This document shows positions 18,395-27,673 of a DNA stretch of 59,876 nucleotides, piece by piece. Under the pieces are notes generated by a model that saw only the letters and a program-made list of their open reading frames with translations, ran no database searches and had not been told where the DNA came from. How positions within the stretch are numbered: the stretch's first letter is position 1; each line of letters starts with the position of its first letter. This stretch comes from UBA3871 sp002392265. GTDB lineage: Bacteria; Bacillota; Clostridia; Peptostreptococcales; Anaerovoracaceae. The stretch is taken from the NCBI GenBank assembly GCA_946614255.1, contig CAMOGS010000046.1:1-59876 (forward strand). Direction: 5' to 3'. Both the position numbers and the translations under genes were made by a program.

Positions 18395-19548
18395 CTGACT
18401 TCCTCATTATCCGAAATATATTCTTCCGCAGGGTGCCTTGAAATGTTCATCAGTATTCCCGCACATCCCATGAAAAGCCAAAGGGCATTACCGCCGTACG
18501 ATACGAAAGGCAGTGTTACGCCGGTAGGCGGCATGGAGGATGTGGCAACAGCAACATTCATGACCACCTGAATGGCAATCATAAAGGTAATGCCCGATGC
18601 AACCAGACATCCAAACTGATCTCTTGCACGAAGAGCGATATGGAATCCTCTCCAAATCAGCAACATATATGCTATCATTAACAGAATTAAACCGCAATAG
18701 CCTAATTCTTCACCTATAATCGCAAGTATAAAATCGTTCTGAGGCTCAGGCAGATAGAGGTACTTTTCTATGCTCTTTCCGAGGCCCTTTCCAAACAGAC
18801 CGCCGCTACCGAGCGCCATCAAAGACTGTGCCACCTGATAGCCCGTTCCCTGCAAATCCTGGAAAGGATCCATGAAGGATGTAACTCTCTTTAGCCTGTA
18901 TCCGTCTTCGTCACTGAATATCAGAATGGATCCGGCCAGTACGCCGATTGAGCCTACCCCGATAATCCATATCCACCTAAGCCCCGCCATGAACATGATG
19001 CCGAAAATAATTCCGCATATGGTTATGGCCGTGGACATATTAGGCTGCATCATTACCAGTCCGCCGTAAACTGCCGCAAGCGCCAGCATGGGAGCAATAC
19101 CTTCCTTGAAGGAAAGGATTCTGTTTTTATCCTTGCTCAGATACCACGCTGCAAACAAAATCGCTCCCAGCTTTGCAAATTCGCCCGGCATGAAGGTGAT
19201 AGGACCCACCTGCAGCCAGCGAACCGCATGGTTGATTTCAATTCCGAACGGAAACAACAGACAAAGCAGTACCAGGCTTGCTATCATTATCGCCGTCGCC
19301 ATACTGCCTAGCCTTCTGTAATCAAATGCCGCCATGAAGAAGAACAGGCCAAAGCCTATAACCGCATATATTATGTCCCTCTTCAGATAATAATATGCAT
19401 CTCCTTCTTTGCTGAGCGCTGTATAATAGCTCGCCGAAAAGACCATCAGAATACCGAACACTACAAGCGCAAGTACCAGTATGGCAAGGGTATAGTCTCC
19501 ACTTACCTTGCTTTTGTCTCTCTTTTTAAACCTGTAGCGTTTGGCCAT
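18391..19548 (-). CDS. ftsW: SEDS glycosyltransferase FtsW
   Basis: 385 residues with about ten membrane helices. FtsW polymerises lipid II glycan strands at the septum together with its cognate PBP. SEDS landmarks are 'FGIEINHAVRWLQVGPITFMPGEFAK', 'YQVAQSLMALGSGGLFGKGL', 'PEPQNDFILAIIGEELG' and 'PPTGVTLPFVSYGGNALW'. The C-terminus ends with an acidic cytoplasmic tail. It lies between murD and murG, the standard place for FtsW as opposed to RodA. Confidence 0.96.
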   Translation of the reverse strand: MAKRYRFKKRDKSKVSGDYTLAILVLALVVFGILMVFSASYYTALSKEGDAYYYLKRDIIYAVIGFGLFFFMAAFDYRRLGSMATAIMIASLVLLCLLFPFGIEINHAVRWLQVGPITFMPGEFAKLGAILFAAWYLSKDKNRILSFKEGIAPMLALAAVYGGLVMMQPNMSTAITICGIIFGIMFMAGLRWIWIIGVGSIGVLAGSILIFSDEDGYRLKRVTSFMDPFQDLQGTGYQVAQSLMALGSGGLFGKGLGKSIEKYLYLPEPQNDFILAIIGEELGYCGLILLMIAYMLLIWRGFHIALRARDQFGCLVASGITFMIAIQVVMNVAVATSSMPPTGVTLPFVSYGGNALWLFMGCAGILMNISRHPAEEYISDNEEVR

Positions 19549-19555
19549 AGCTGCT

Positions 19556-20929
19556 TTATGCCTCCAGATCGCTTACGAGCTTTTTGAAGTGCTCGCCTCT
19601 CTGCTCGAAGCAGGTGTACATATCCCAGCTTGCGCAGGCAGGCGAAAGCAGAACGATATCGCCCGGCTTTGCCAGCTTTGCCGCCTCGCGAACACACTCG
19701 TCCATGTCTCTGCACATTACGTTATTTGTGAAGCCGAGTTTTTCGGCTGTCTCTTTGATTTTCGGTGCAGTCTTGCCCAGGAGCATCATGTACTTGACCT
19801 TGCCGTCAAAGTGCTTTATCAGCTCGTCAAACTCGGAGCCCTTGTCATAGCCGCCGGCGATGAGTATGATGTTGCCGTCGAATGCTTCCACTGCCTTAAT
19901 TGTGGAGTCAGGGTTTGTGCCCTTGGAGTCGTTTACGTAGCGCACGCCGTCAACGGTCGCAACGTATTCGATGCGATGCTCCACGCCCATAAAGCTTCTC
20001 AAAACGGAGGCAATTACCTCCGGCTCTATGCCCGCAAAGTAGGAAATGGCTGCTGCAGCAAGCGCATTTTCAACGTTGTGCCCACCCGGGATCTGGAGTT
20101 CGTCCGTTCCGCACAGGGTAATGAGCTCGCCCGCTTCATTGCGAATGGCCAGCTTGCCATCCTTTACGAACGCACCAAACTCCAGTTCCGTGAGTCGGCT
20201 GAAAGGTACTATCTTAGCCTTGCTCGTTTTTCCCAAATCATAGCAAAGCTTGTCGTCGTAGTTGAGCACCACATACTGGTCCTCCGTCTGGTTTGCAAAG
20301 GTCTTTGCCTTTGCCGCGCCATAGTTTTCCATCGTGTGATGGCGGTTTAAGTGATCCGGTGTCAGATTGAGTATGGCCGAGATTTCAGGCTTGAACTCCT
20401 TTGTGGTCTCGAGCTGGAAGCTGCTTGTTTCTGTCACAAGCCAGGAATCCGGCTCTGCGGAAAGTGCCATCGAAATTACGGCAACTCCGATATTCCCCAC
20501 AACATAGGTCTTTCTCTTTGCTGCTTTGAAAATCTCGCCGACCAGTGTGGTTGTGGTAGTCTTTCCGTTTGTTCCGGTGATTGAAATATATTTGCCCTGT
20601 CCTACTCGGTAAGCGATTTCAAGCTCGCCCACGATTTCGCAGCCCTTCTTTTCCGCATCCTGCACGAAAGGCAGCTCCGGCGATACGCCCGGGCTTAATA
20701 TCATCATGTCGAATGCACCCATGTCATCCGGAATGCAATCGAAATAGGTTTCTACATTCTGTCCTTTAAAGTAGCTCACGAGGCTAGGATCGATCTGCTC
20801 CTCCTGCTTTGAATCCTGCACACTGACCTTTGCGCCCAGCTTTACCATTGCCTGAGTTGCCGCGATGCCTGATTTGCCCATGCCTACCACGAGAACTTTT
20901 TTGTCTTTGATATTTTCATTACTGTTCAT
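19556..20929 (-). CDS. murD: UDP-MurNAc-L-alanine:D-glutamate ligase MurD
   Basis: 457 residues. Cytoplasmic Mur ligase that adds D-glutamate. The N-terminal UDP-binding Rossmann domain (VLVVGMGKSGIAA) is followed by the ATP site 'ISITGTNGKTTTTTLVG', 'LNLTPDHLNRHHTMENY' and 'VNDSKGTNPDSTIKAVEAF' with the C-terminal domain. GGGAGAAAG precedes the ATG. The seven-base gap to ftsW supports one transcript. Confidence 0.98.
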   Translation of the reverse strand: MNSNENIKDKKVLVVGMGKSGIAATQAMVKLGAKVSVQDSKQEEQIDPSLVSYFKGQNVETYFDCIPDDMGAFDMMILSPGVSPELPFVQDAEKKGCEIVGELEIAYRVGQGKYISITGTNGKTTTTTLVGEIFKAAKRKTYVVGNIGVAVISMALSAEPDSWLVTETSSFQLETTKEFKPEISAILNLTPDHLNRHHTMENYGAAKAKTFANQTEDQYVVLNYDDKLCYDLGKTSKAKIVPFSRLTELEFGAFVKDGKLAIRNEAGELITLCGTDELQIPGGHNVENALAAAAISYFAGIEPEVIASVLRSFMGVEHRIEYVATVDGVRYVNDSKGTNPDSTIKAVEAFDGNIILIAGGYDKGSEFDELIKHFDGKVKYMMLLGKTAPKIKETAEKLGFTNNVMCRDMDECVREAAKLAKPGDIVLLSPACASWDMYTCFEQRGEHFKKLVSDLEA

Positions 20930-20966
20930 AAGCTTTCTCCCATACTTTCAAACTTTGTATGCCAAA

Positions 20967-21974
20967 TTATGCAAAATAGAATACGATCACGCCGCTTGCA
21001 GCGGTTATGATGTAAAACATGATAACAACGCTTGTTTCCTTCATGCCGCCGAGCTCGAAATGATGATGAATCGGCGCCATGCGGAAAACTCTCTTACCGG
21101 TGGTCTTAAAGCTTGCCACCTGAATGACTACCGAAAGCGCTTCCGCCACATAGATAAGCCCGAGAACCGGAAGTATCAACTCGTAGTGCATTATTACCGC
21201 TGCGATTGCAATGCCGCCGCCGAGTGCGAGCGAGCCTGTATCTCCCATAAATACCTTTGCCGGATGTCTGTTGAATACCAGAAAACCGAGGCAGGCTCCG
21301 GAAAGTGCGAAGAAATACCATTCACAGCTGCTGTAATATCCGCCTATGCAAATCATTCCGAACACAAAAGCAACTATAGCCGTTACTCCGCCCGCAAGCC
21401 CATCGAGTCCATCGGTAAGGTTCACGGCATTTGTCATAGCAACTATCGTAAACACTATGAAAGGTATGTACCAGATGCCAAGGTCAACCGTCGTTTTTAC
21501 AAACGGCACATAAACGGATGTCCCCCAAGGCTCACAATATGTAACGTAAATTGCAACTCCCAGGCTGATTGCTATCTGGAACACCATCTTTTGCCATGCC
21601 CTGAGTCCTAGGTTCTGCTTTTTCAGGATTTTCATAAAATCGTCCCAAAAGCCTAAAAGCGCAAATCCGAGGAAGCCTCCGAGCAATACCCAGTCTGCCT
21701 GTGAAACGCCTGATATCAGCCTGCCAAAAATCATAAGCTTCGCCGCTATGAAAACCACGATTGTTGTAAACACTATGGCAATACCACCCATGCTCGGCGT
21801 CCCCGCCTTTGCAAGATGCGACTGCGGACCTTCCTCCCTGATGTTCTGCCCTGTCTTCATCCGTATCAGTACAGGGAGAAGCAGTTTCATTGAAACTGCC
21901 CCCACGATAAATGCCGCAATCATGATGGTCAAATCCTGCGATATTAAAAGATGCCCCGCAAAAGAGTTACCCAT
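20967..21974 (-). CDS. mraY: Phospho-MurNAc-pentapeptide transferase MraY
   Basis: About 335 residues, ten membrane helices. It moves phospho-MurNAc-pentapeptide to undecaprenyl phosphate, forming lipid I. Catalytic landmarks: 'GLRAWQKMVFQ', 'NAVNLTDGLDGLAGG', 'FLVFNRHPAKVFMGDTGSLA' and the histidine motif 'MAPIHHHFELGG'. Of two close ATGs I prefer 21974 (MGNSFAGH), nine bases from GGAG; 21980 is only three bases away. It lies between murF and murD. Confidence 0.97.
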   Translation of the reverse strand: MGNSFAGHLLISQDLTIMIAAFIVGAVSMKLLLPVLIRMKTGQNIREEGPQSHLAKAGTPSMGGIAIVFTTIVVFIAAKLMIFGRLISGVSQADWVLLGGFLGFALLGFWDDFMKILKKQNLGLRAWQKMVFQIAISLGVAIYVTYCEPWGTSVYVPFVKTTVDLGIWYIPFIVFTIVAMTNAVNLTDGLDGLAGGVTAIVAFVFGMICIGGYYSSCEWYFFALSGACLGFLVFNRHPAKVFMGDTGSLALGGGIAIAAVIMHYELILPVLGLIYVAEALSVVIQVASFKTTGKRVFRMAPIHHHFELGGMKETSVVIMFYIITAASGVIVFYFA

Positions 21975-21994
21975 TTTCATACACTCCGTTTTCT

Positions 21995-23404
21995 TTATTC
22001 CGTGATTGCTTTCACGATTTCTTCCATATGCATCCCCCTTGAAGCCTTAACAAGAATTACATCGCCCTTTTTGATGTATTCATCCTTTTTCTCTATGAAA
22101 TCCGCCTTTTCCGCAAAGTACACAACTTCGCCTGTGCCCTTTTTTGCTTTTGCACCCTCTGCGATAGCCTTTGCAATTTCCCCTATTGCTATCACGAGAT
22201 CTATTTTCTTTTCTGCCGCAAACTCTCCGACCTGTCTGTGCCAGCTTTCACTTTCATCGCCAAGCTCATACATGTCGCCGAGGATGGCCACTCTTCTCTC
22301 GCCCTCCGTGTTTGAGAGTACGTCAAGCCCCGCCTTCATAGAATCCGGGCTTGCGTTGTAGGTGTCGTCGATGACTCTGACGCCGCCCGCCTCCTTTACG
22401 CTGAGCCTGCCGCCGGTAAGCTCAAGCTTTGCAAGTCCTCTAATGCCCGTCTCTATGTCGACATCAAGTGCAAGCCCTGCCGCCAGCGCAAGTGTCGCAT
22501 TTATCGCATTATGCTTGCCCGGTGCAGGAAGCGCTACATCGTAGGTCCTGCCGCCAAAGCCAAGCTTATATTCTATGCCGTCTGCGCCTCTGTCTCTGAC
22601 GCCGGAAATTTTGAAATCGCAGCTCCCCAGAGAGCCTGCCGTCCACAGCCTGTAGCTGCCCTTTGCCGCAGCGCTACTTCTCGAAAGCACATCGCCGTCA
22701 TCGTAGATAATCAGCAGGTTGTCTTTGTCAAAGTAGTCGGTTATTTCGAGCTTTGCCTTCAATATCCCCTGCCTGCTTCCGAGTATCTCCATGTGGGATA
22801 TCCCGACATTTGTTATAATGCCTATTTCCGGTCTTGCAATATCGACCAGATAATGAATCTCACCGAATGCGCTCATGCCCATCTCGAGAACGACCGCCTC
22901 CGTCTCTTCATCTATTGAAAGCACCGTAAGCGGCATTCCTATTTCGTTGTTAAAATTGCCCTGTGTCTTTACCGTGCGATATTTTTCGGAAAGTACACAG
23001 TGGAGCATATCCTTTGTACTGGTCTTTCCCGTACTGCCGGTTACGCCGACCTGTTTTACATCGAGCGTTTCGATATATCCGTGTGCGAGCCGCCCGAGTC
23101 CCTCCACAGTATCATTTACAAGAATAATAGCAGGGCTTACCTTTGCATTTTTTTCGCGGGCCTTTGAAAGTGCATCAAGCGCAGCTTTTCGGTCGGATAC
23201 GAGCGCTGCCGCAGTCCCTGCGAGAAATGCGCTTTCTAGAAAGCTGTGCGCATCATGGTTTTCTCCGCGAATAGCGACAAAGAGTGTGCCGGGCGCGGAC
23301 TTACGCGAATCCGTTATGACTTTCCTGATTCTTTCATCGCCGCTTCCTGCTATCAGTTCTCCCTGCGCATATAGTGCTGCAGTCTTTGATGTAATCTCTT
23401 TCAT
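21995..23404 (-). CDS. murF: UDP-MurNAc-tripeptide:D-Ala-D-Ala ligase MurF
   Basis: 469 residues. Cytoplasmic Mur ligase that adds D-Ala-D-Ala to the stem peptide. It shows the N-terminal MurF domain (about 1-85), the ATP loop 'GVTGSTGKTSTKDML', 'ITNVGISHMEILGS' and the C-terminal 'VIDDTYNASPDSMKAGLDVL'. AGGTGAG lies at the start. It follows the PBP gene with no murE between them, although murE is the usual neighbour. Confidence 0.97.
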   Translation of the reverse strand: MKEITSKTAALYAQGELIAGSGDERIRKVITDSRKSAPGTLFVAIRGENHDAHSFLESAFLAGTAAALVSDRKAALDALSKAREKNAKVSPAIILVNDTVEGLGRLAHGYIETLDVKQVGVTGSTGKTSTKDMLHCVLSEKYRTVKTQGNFNNEIGMPLTVLSIDEETEAVVLEMGMSAFGEIHYLVDIARPEIGIITNVGISHMEILGSRQGILKAKLEITDYFDKDNLLIIYDDGDVLSRSSAAAKGSYRLWTAGSLGSCDFKISGVRDRGADGIEYKLGFGGRTYDVALPAPGKHNAINATLALAAGLALDVDIETGIRGLAKLELTGGRLSVKEAGGVRVIDDTYNASPDSMKAGLDVLSNTEGERRVAILGDMYELGDESESWHRQVGEFAAEKKIDLVIAIGEIAKAIAEGAKAKKGTGEVVYFAEKADFIEKKDEYIKKGDVILVKASRGMHMEEIVKAITE

Positions 23405-23412
23405 TATCTCAC

Positions 23413-25410
23413 CTATTTGTACAGATAAATCTTTGTTCCTCTCTTTACGGTTTCACCCGCCTTCGGGTACTGGCTCGTTATCGTAAAGTCTGCACCGTTT
23501 TCAGCTTCTGCAGGCGATACCTCGTATGTGAGCAGTGCTCCGCCGAGTATTCCTATTGCTTCGCTGAAGGCTTCGCCCTTTACATTTGGCACGACCACCA
23601 TTCCTGTATTTATAGCCTGCTTTTCCGAATCGGAATAGTTTGGCTCTATGTTCAGATATCTCAGCGTATCTTCAAGCACCAGCTTTGCGCCCGGTGCTGC
23701 TGTCTGGCTGCCGTACTTCACGCCCTTTGGATTATCGACGATCATCAGAACCACAACCTGAGGGTCTTCCATAGGTGCCATACCTATGAAGGAGGAGTAA
23801 GTCTCGTCGCTGTAGCCGCCTGCTATAGCCTTGTTCGCTGTTCCGGTCTTGCCTCCGATGCGGTAGCCCGGAATCTTTGCCTTGCCTGCGCCGCCCTCAG
23901 CAACTACATGCTCCATTATCAGCTTCATCTCATCGGCAGTTTCCTTTGAAACTACCTGCCTTACCACGGTTGTGTCGAATTCCTTGACTATGTTTCCGTC
24001 CTTGTCTGTGAGGGCCTTTACCATGCGAGGCTGCATCAGCTTTCCGCCGTTACCGATTGTGCAAACTGCAGTAATCAGCTGAATAGGTGTTACCGCAATT
24101 CCCTGTCCATAGCTCATTGTTGCAAGTCCGACAGGACCTGCGGTAGCCTTGTTCTGAAGTATTGCCAGGCCTTCGCCCGGGAAGTCGATTCCCGTCTTTT
24201 CGTAGAGCCCGTATCGTTCCAGATAGTCGTAGTATTTGTCTTCGCCAACGCGCTGAGCGAGCTGGATGAATATCGGGTTGCAGGAGTTTCCTACAGCCTC
24301 GGTCAGAGTCTCTGCACCGTGTGGGTTGCCTGTACGCCAGCAGTGCAGCGTAACGCCTGCCACATTATATGCGCCGGAGCAGTAGAAATTTTCCTTTGGA
24401 TATGTAACCTCCTCCTCTAAAGCGATGGAGGTTGTGATCAGCTTGAACGTCGAGCCGGGCTCGTATGTGTCGCTGACCATAGGGTTTCGCCACATCTTGT
24501 TCCAGTAAGCCACCTGCTCGTCCGGCGGCAAGGTCTGGAGGTATGCTGCTTCCTCTTCGTCGAGAGGGACTCGTGGATTGTTCGGGTCGAAGTCCGGAGT
24601 GACGGCCATTGCAAGCACATCACCTGTCTTTGGGTCCATGACGATGCACATCACTCTGTCCGCTTTAGTGTCTTCCTGAGTTGTATTAATTGCTTTTTCA
24701 ACGTAATGCTGGATAACCGTGTCGAGAGTCAGAACCACATTTAATCCGTCCTCCGCAGCATAATAATCGTTTACTCCGTAGGAAAGATCGTTCCCGCCTA
24801 CGTCCGTGTTTTTAATCCAGCGACCCGCTACTCCGCTTAAATACTGATTGTATTTCAGCTCTATCCCTGCCAGGCCCTTGTTATCATCAGTCACTGAGCC
24901 CAGAACGTGGGATGCAAAATTCCCCAGAGGATAATTTCGCTTTACATCCTCGCTGAACTCCAGCCCCGGAACCTTTTGTGCCTTGATTGCATCAACCGTC
25001 TGCCTATCGAGATATTTTGCGACCTTTATCAGCCTCTTTTCGCTGGAAAGTGTTTCCTTCAGTTCCTCCTCGGAGATTCCCAGTATCCCTGAAAGGCTTG
25101 TCGCGGCAGCCTGAAGGCTTACCTTCTTTTCTGCTTCACTCGAGCCCTTTTGGACATTAGCCGGTCTCGCCCAGAGAGTATAGCAGCTGGCGCTGATTGC
25201 CAGCTTCTCGCCGTTGCGGTCAAGTATGTCGCCGCGCTTTGCCACAATCAGCTCGTCCCTGGTCTGCTGTGCAACAGCCATTTTTGCGTAATCTTCCCCC
25301 TTGACTATCTGAACATAGCCCAGTCTGACGCATAGCGCGCATATGAGAATAATCATCACTACAAAGACGAAGATTATTCTTTTTTTAGTAAGTGTGGAAG
25401 TTTTATTCAT
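23413..25410 (-). CDS. PASTA-domain penicillin-binding protein (FtsI/SpoVD class)
   Basis: 665 residues. Class B transpeptidase that cross-links septal peptidoglycan; FtsI and SpoVD cannot be told apart here. It has an N-terminal membrane helix (about 11-32), the dimerisation domain (DILDRNGEKLAIS), and the transpeptidase with S320-TFK, S376-CN and K521-TG. One C-terminal PASTA domain (about 600-665) binds wall fragments. The start has no clear ribosome site, and a perfect 15-bp inverted repeat lies 20 bp upstream, unusual within a division operon. Confidence 0.94.
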   Translation of the reverse strand: MNKTSTLTKKRIIFVFVVMIILICALCVRLGYVQIVKGEDYAKMAVAQQTRDELIVAKRGDILDRNGEKLAISASCYTLWARPANVQKGSSEAEKKVSLQAAATSLSGILGISEEELKETLSSEKRLIKVAKYLDRQTVDAIKAQKVPGLEFSEDVKRNYPLGNFASHVLGSVTDDNKGLAGIELKYNQYLSGVAGRWIKNTDVGGNDLSYGVNDYYAAEDGLNVVLTLDTVIQHYVEKAINTTQEDTKADRVMCIVMDPKTGDVLAMAVTPDFDPNNPRVPLDEEEAAYLQTLPPDEQVAYWNKMWRNPMVSDTYEPGSTFKLITTSIALEEEVTYPKENFYCSGAYNVAGVTLHCWRTGNPHGAETLTEAVGNSCNPIFIQLAQRVGEDKYYDYLERYGLYEKTGIDFPGEGLAILQNKATAGPVGLATMSYGQGIAVTPIQLITAVCTIGNGGKLMQPRMVKALTDKDGNIVKEFDTTVVRQVVSKETADEMKLIMEHVVAEGGAGKAKIPGYRIGGKTGTANKAIAGGYSDETYSSFIGMAPMEDPQVVVLMIVDNPKGVKYGSQTAAPGAKLVLEDTLRYLNIEPNYSDSEKQAINTGMVVVPNVKGEAFSEAIGILGGALLTYEVSPAEAENGADFTITSQYPKAGETVKRGTKIYLYK

Positions 25411-25430
25411 TTTTGTAAGTATCTGCTATA

Positions 25431-25475
25431 TTAAGAAAAAACCAGGTTGCACGTGGCCTTCTGGTTTTTTCTTAA
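25431..25475 (-). terminator. Perfect inverted repeat between ftsL and pbp
   Basis: Two 15-nt arms (25431-25445 and 25461-25475) are exact reverse complements around a 15-nt loop. The GC core is only CCAG/CTGG and the arms contain A6 and T6 runs, so it resembles a bidirectional or partial terminator. Sitting in the 91 bp between ftsL and the PBP gene, it may attenuate transcription of the downstream mur genes. Confidence 0.65.
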
Positions 25476-25501
25476 TTTATCATTTAAGTCTATATATCTT
25501 G

Positions 25502-25939
25502 CTAGTTGTATGCCTGATCCTTCAGGAGCATGGCAAAATCCGTGGCAGGTTCATCTTCTTCGATTACATATACGATTTCCGCCGATGTAGGGTAAACCAT
25601 CCCAAGCTCGTTAATAGCTTTGGTCTCTATTGCCGAAATATTGTTGGCTGTTTTTATCTCAACAGTAAGTGTTTCTATCTCTCTTTCTATATCTGTGTTC
25701 GCTGCAATAATCGAATTGATTTCGCACTTGAGCGTTGCAGCATAGGCAGACGAAATAACCACTCCTACGCATACCGCAGCGAGGAGAATGATGTACGCCA
25801 TGGCTCTCTTCCTGTCCTTTGCGGAAGCGATGTGCCTCTTTGCCTTCGGGGCTCTCTTTCTGCGGACATCCGTACCGAGGTCGAGGCCGTATTTTATGTA
25901 GTTTTCTTCGTATTCATACCACTTTTCTGCCGTGACCAT
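25502..25939 (-). CDS. ftsL: FtsL-like septum protein
   Basis: 145 residues. A basic cytoplasmic N-terminus (about 1-45), one membrane helix (MAYIILLAAVCVGVVISSAY) and an extracellular coiled coil (about 68-110) fit FtsL, which bridges FtsQ/DivIB and DivIC to FtsW and the PBP. FtsL sequences diverge, so the call leans on topology and position after rsmH and before the PBP. Its ATG overlaps the rsmH stop (TGATG). Confidence 0.82.
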   Translation of the reverse strand: MVTAEKWYEYEENYIKYGLDLGTDVRRKRAPKAKRHIASAKDRKRAMAYIILLAAVCVGVVISSAYAATLKCEINSIIAANTDIEREIETLTVEIKTANNISAIETKAINELGMVYPTSAEIVYVIEEDEPATDFAMLLKDQAYN

Positions 25940-26907
25940 CAGATACCATCCTTAATACACTCACGTTTATCCCCTAGTTTTTCAGCCACCCTGAGTTTGG
26001 CGCTTCTGGCGCGGGGATTTGCCAGCAGTTCTTCCTTACTTGCCGTAAGAGGTTTGCCTGTAACCTTTTTAATGTCGGGGATTTTCCCGCAGACACAAAC
26101 CGGAAACTCCGGAGGGCAGGTGCACGGATGCACGCGCCTTGCAAAGATTTCCTTTACTATGCGGTCCTCCAGTGAATGGAAGGTGATGACAGCGAGCCTG
26201 CCGCCCGGAGCGAGTACATCACAGAACTCGTCCACGGCTTTTTTGAGCTGCGACAGTTCATCATTAACTTCTATTCTGATTGCCTGAAAGGTTCGCTTTG
26301 CCGGATGAGGTCCTTCCCTCCTGGCGCTTGCCGGAACCGCCGCCTTTATTGCATCCACAAGCTCGAACGTGGATGTCAGCGGCGCTTCCGCTCTTTTTTT
26401 TACGATGAAGCTCGCAATCCTGCTCGCCCACCGTTCTTCGCCATATTCCCTTATGATTCGTGCAAGTTCCTTCTCGCTGTACGTGTTTACCACATCATAA
26501 GCGGAAAAGCTGTCGTCTGCATTCATTCGCATGTCGAGGGGAGCATCCTGCATATATGAGAATCCTCTCTCGCTGTTATCGAGCTGAAACGACGAAACGC
26601 CCAAATCGAGCACAGCTCCGTTTATTTTATCTATGCAATTATCTTCAAGCACGCTTTTGACTTGTGAATAATTGCTCTGCACAAATATCTTTCGACATTT
26701 GTAAGCTTCAAGCCTTTTTTCCGCTGCCGCAAGGGCATCTTTGTCTCTGTCAATCCCAATAAGCAGGCCTTTGCTGCCGAGCCTTTCGCATATCCCGGAA
26801 GCATGCCCTCCTCCGCCCAGGGTTCCGTCTACATAAACCCCGTCGGGCTTTACAGCCAGGCTGTCAATTGTTTCTTTGAAGAGTACCGATGTGTGTTTAA
26901 ATTCCAT
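25939..26907 (-). CDS. rsmH: 16S rRNA m4C1402 methyltransferase RsmH
   Basis: About 322 residues. SAM-dependent enzyme that N4-methylates C1402 of 16S rRNA. It has 'YVDGTLGGGGHASGICERL' (SAM loop), 'DLGVSSFQLDNSERGFSY', 'FQAIRIEVNDEL' and 'FHSLEDRIVKEIF', all diagnostic. I set the start at the ATG at 26907 (MEFKHTSVL), eight bases from GGAG; a longer frame overlaps mraZ and has no support. The usual second gene of the mra cluster. Confidence 0.97.
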   Translation of the reverse strand: MEFKHTSVLFKETIDSLAVKPDGVYVDGTLGGGGHASGICERLGSKGLLIGIDRDKDALAAAEKRLEAYKCRKIFVQSNYSQVKSVLEDNCIDKINGAVLDLGVSSFQLDNSERGFSYMQDAPLDMRMNADDSFSAYDVVNTYSEKELARIIREYGEERWASRIASFIVKKRAEAPLTSTFELVDAIKAAVPASARREGPHPAKRTFQAIRIEVNDELSQLKKAVDEFCDVLAPGGRLAVITFHSLEDRIVKEIFARRVHPCTCPPEFPVCVCGKIPDIKKVTGKPLTASKEELLANPRARSAKLRVAEKLGDKRECIKDGI

Positions 26908-26935
26908 CTTTTTTACTCCGATATTTCGAGCGGGA

Positions 26936-27373
26936 TTAAATCCCGTACTGACGGAGCAGCTCTTCGAGCTTTGCGTCATCCGTCTCTTCGGTAGCTGCGT
27001 TTTCGTTGTCCTTCCAGTTCGCTGCGCTCCAGATTTCCATTCTGTCTATCATTCCAACGGTAACGATGTCTTTCTCGATACCGGCATATTCTCTAAGTTC
27101 GGTCGGAAGCGTTAAGCGTCCCTGCTTATCCACTTCGCACTCAACCGCATTGGCATATATCTTTCTGACATATGCTCTGATTAATTTATCCGAAGTGGGG
27201 AGCGCGGATAACTTTTCGCGCACCTTGTCCCACTCGCACATCGGATAAATGTACAAACACTGGTCATCGCCCTTGGTTAAAACGCACTTATATCCAAGGT
27301 CGTCTCTGCATTTTGAAGGCACAATCATGCGATTTTTGGCATCTATTGAGTTGTTATATTTGCCCATCAGCAT
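26936..27373 (-). CDS. mraZ: Transcriptional regulator MraZ
   Basis: About 145 residues, built of two AbrB-like half-domains each with the DXXXR motif (SIDAKNRMIVP near the N-terminus; CEVDKQGRLTLP in the middle). MraZ forms rings that bind GTG-type direct repeats in its own promoter and tune the division cluster. The ATG at 27373 (MLMGKYNNS) is seven bases from GGAGG; an ATG two codons earlier is too close. The operator it should bind is visible just upstream. Confidence 0.96.
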   Translation of the reverse strand: MLMGKYNNSIDAKNRMIVPSKCRDDLGYKCVLTKGDDQCLYIYPMCEWDKVREKLSALPTSDKLIRAYVRKIYANAVECEVDKQGRLTLPTELREYAGIEKDIVTVGMIDRMEIWSAANWKDNENAATEETDDAKLEELLRQYGI

Positions 27374-27401
27374 GGCCATTCCTCCATTATCTTAGAATAC
27401 C

Positions 27402-27471
27402 GTACTTTCACTATAAACCACTTCGCTCCACTTTTCAACATTTCACTCCACTTTTTTGCCAAATTGCTCCC
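27402..27471 (-). promoter_or_regulatory. mra operon promoter with MraZ boxes
   Basis: On the minus strand -35 TTGAAA (27433-27438) and -10 TATAGT (27410-27415) are 17 bp apart. Seven consecutive 10-bp units cover the same DNA, most starting GTG or GG: GGGAGCAATT, TGGCAAAAAA, GTGGAGTGAA, ATGTTGAAAA, GTGGAGCGAA, GTGGTTTATA, GTGAAAGTAC. This 10-bp phasing matches known MraZ operators, so repression by steric occlusion is expected. Confidence 0.85.
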
Positions 27472-27673
27472 TTTTATGGGCGAAGTTTTTTGCGGTTTTT
27501 GCAGATTTTTTCGGTCGTCCACTACATATAGTGCTTTTTTGAAATCTCGCGCCCATATATCGTAGCTTAACAATAGGGTTAAATTTAAATTTAATTTTTT
27601 GGTATTTTTGCAGCTCTGCGCGCCCAAATTTGCAATGGTTGAAGCGCGCTGGCGCGTGGGGCGGGCGCGTGGG

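Noticed and set aside
25343..26287. A 314-codon plus-strand frame
   Set aside because: It is antisense to ftsL and rsmH, whose protein motifs are clear, and it has no coding features.
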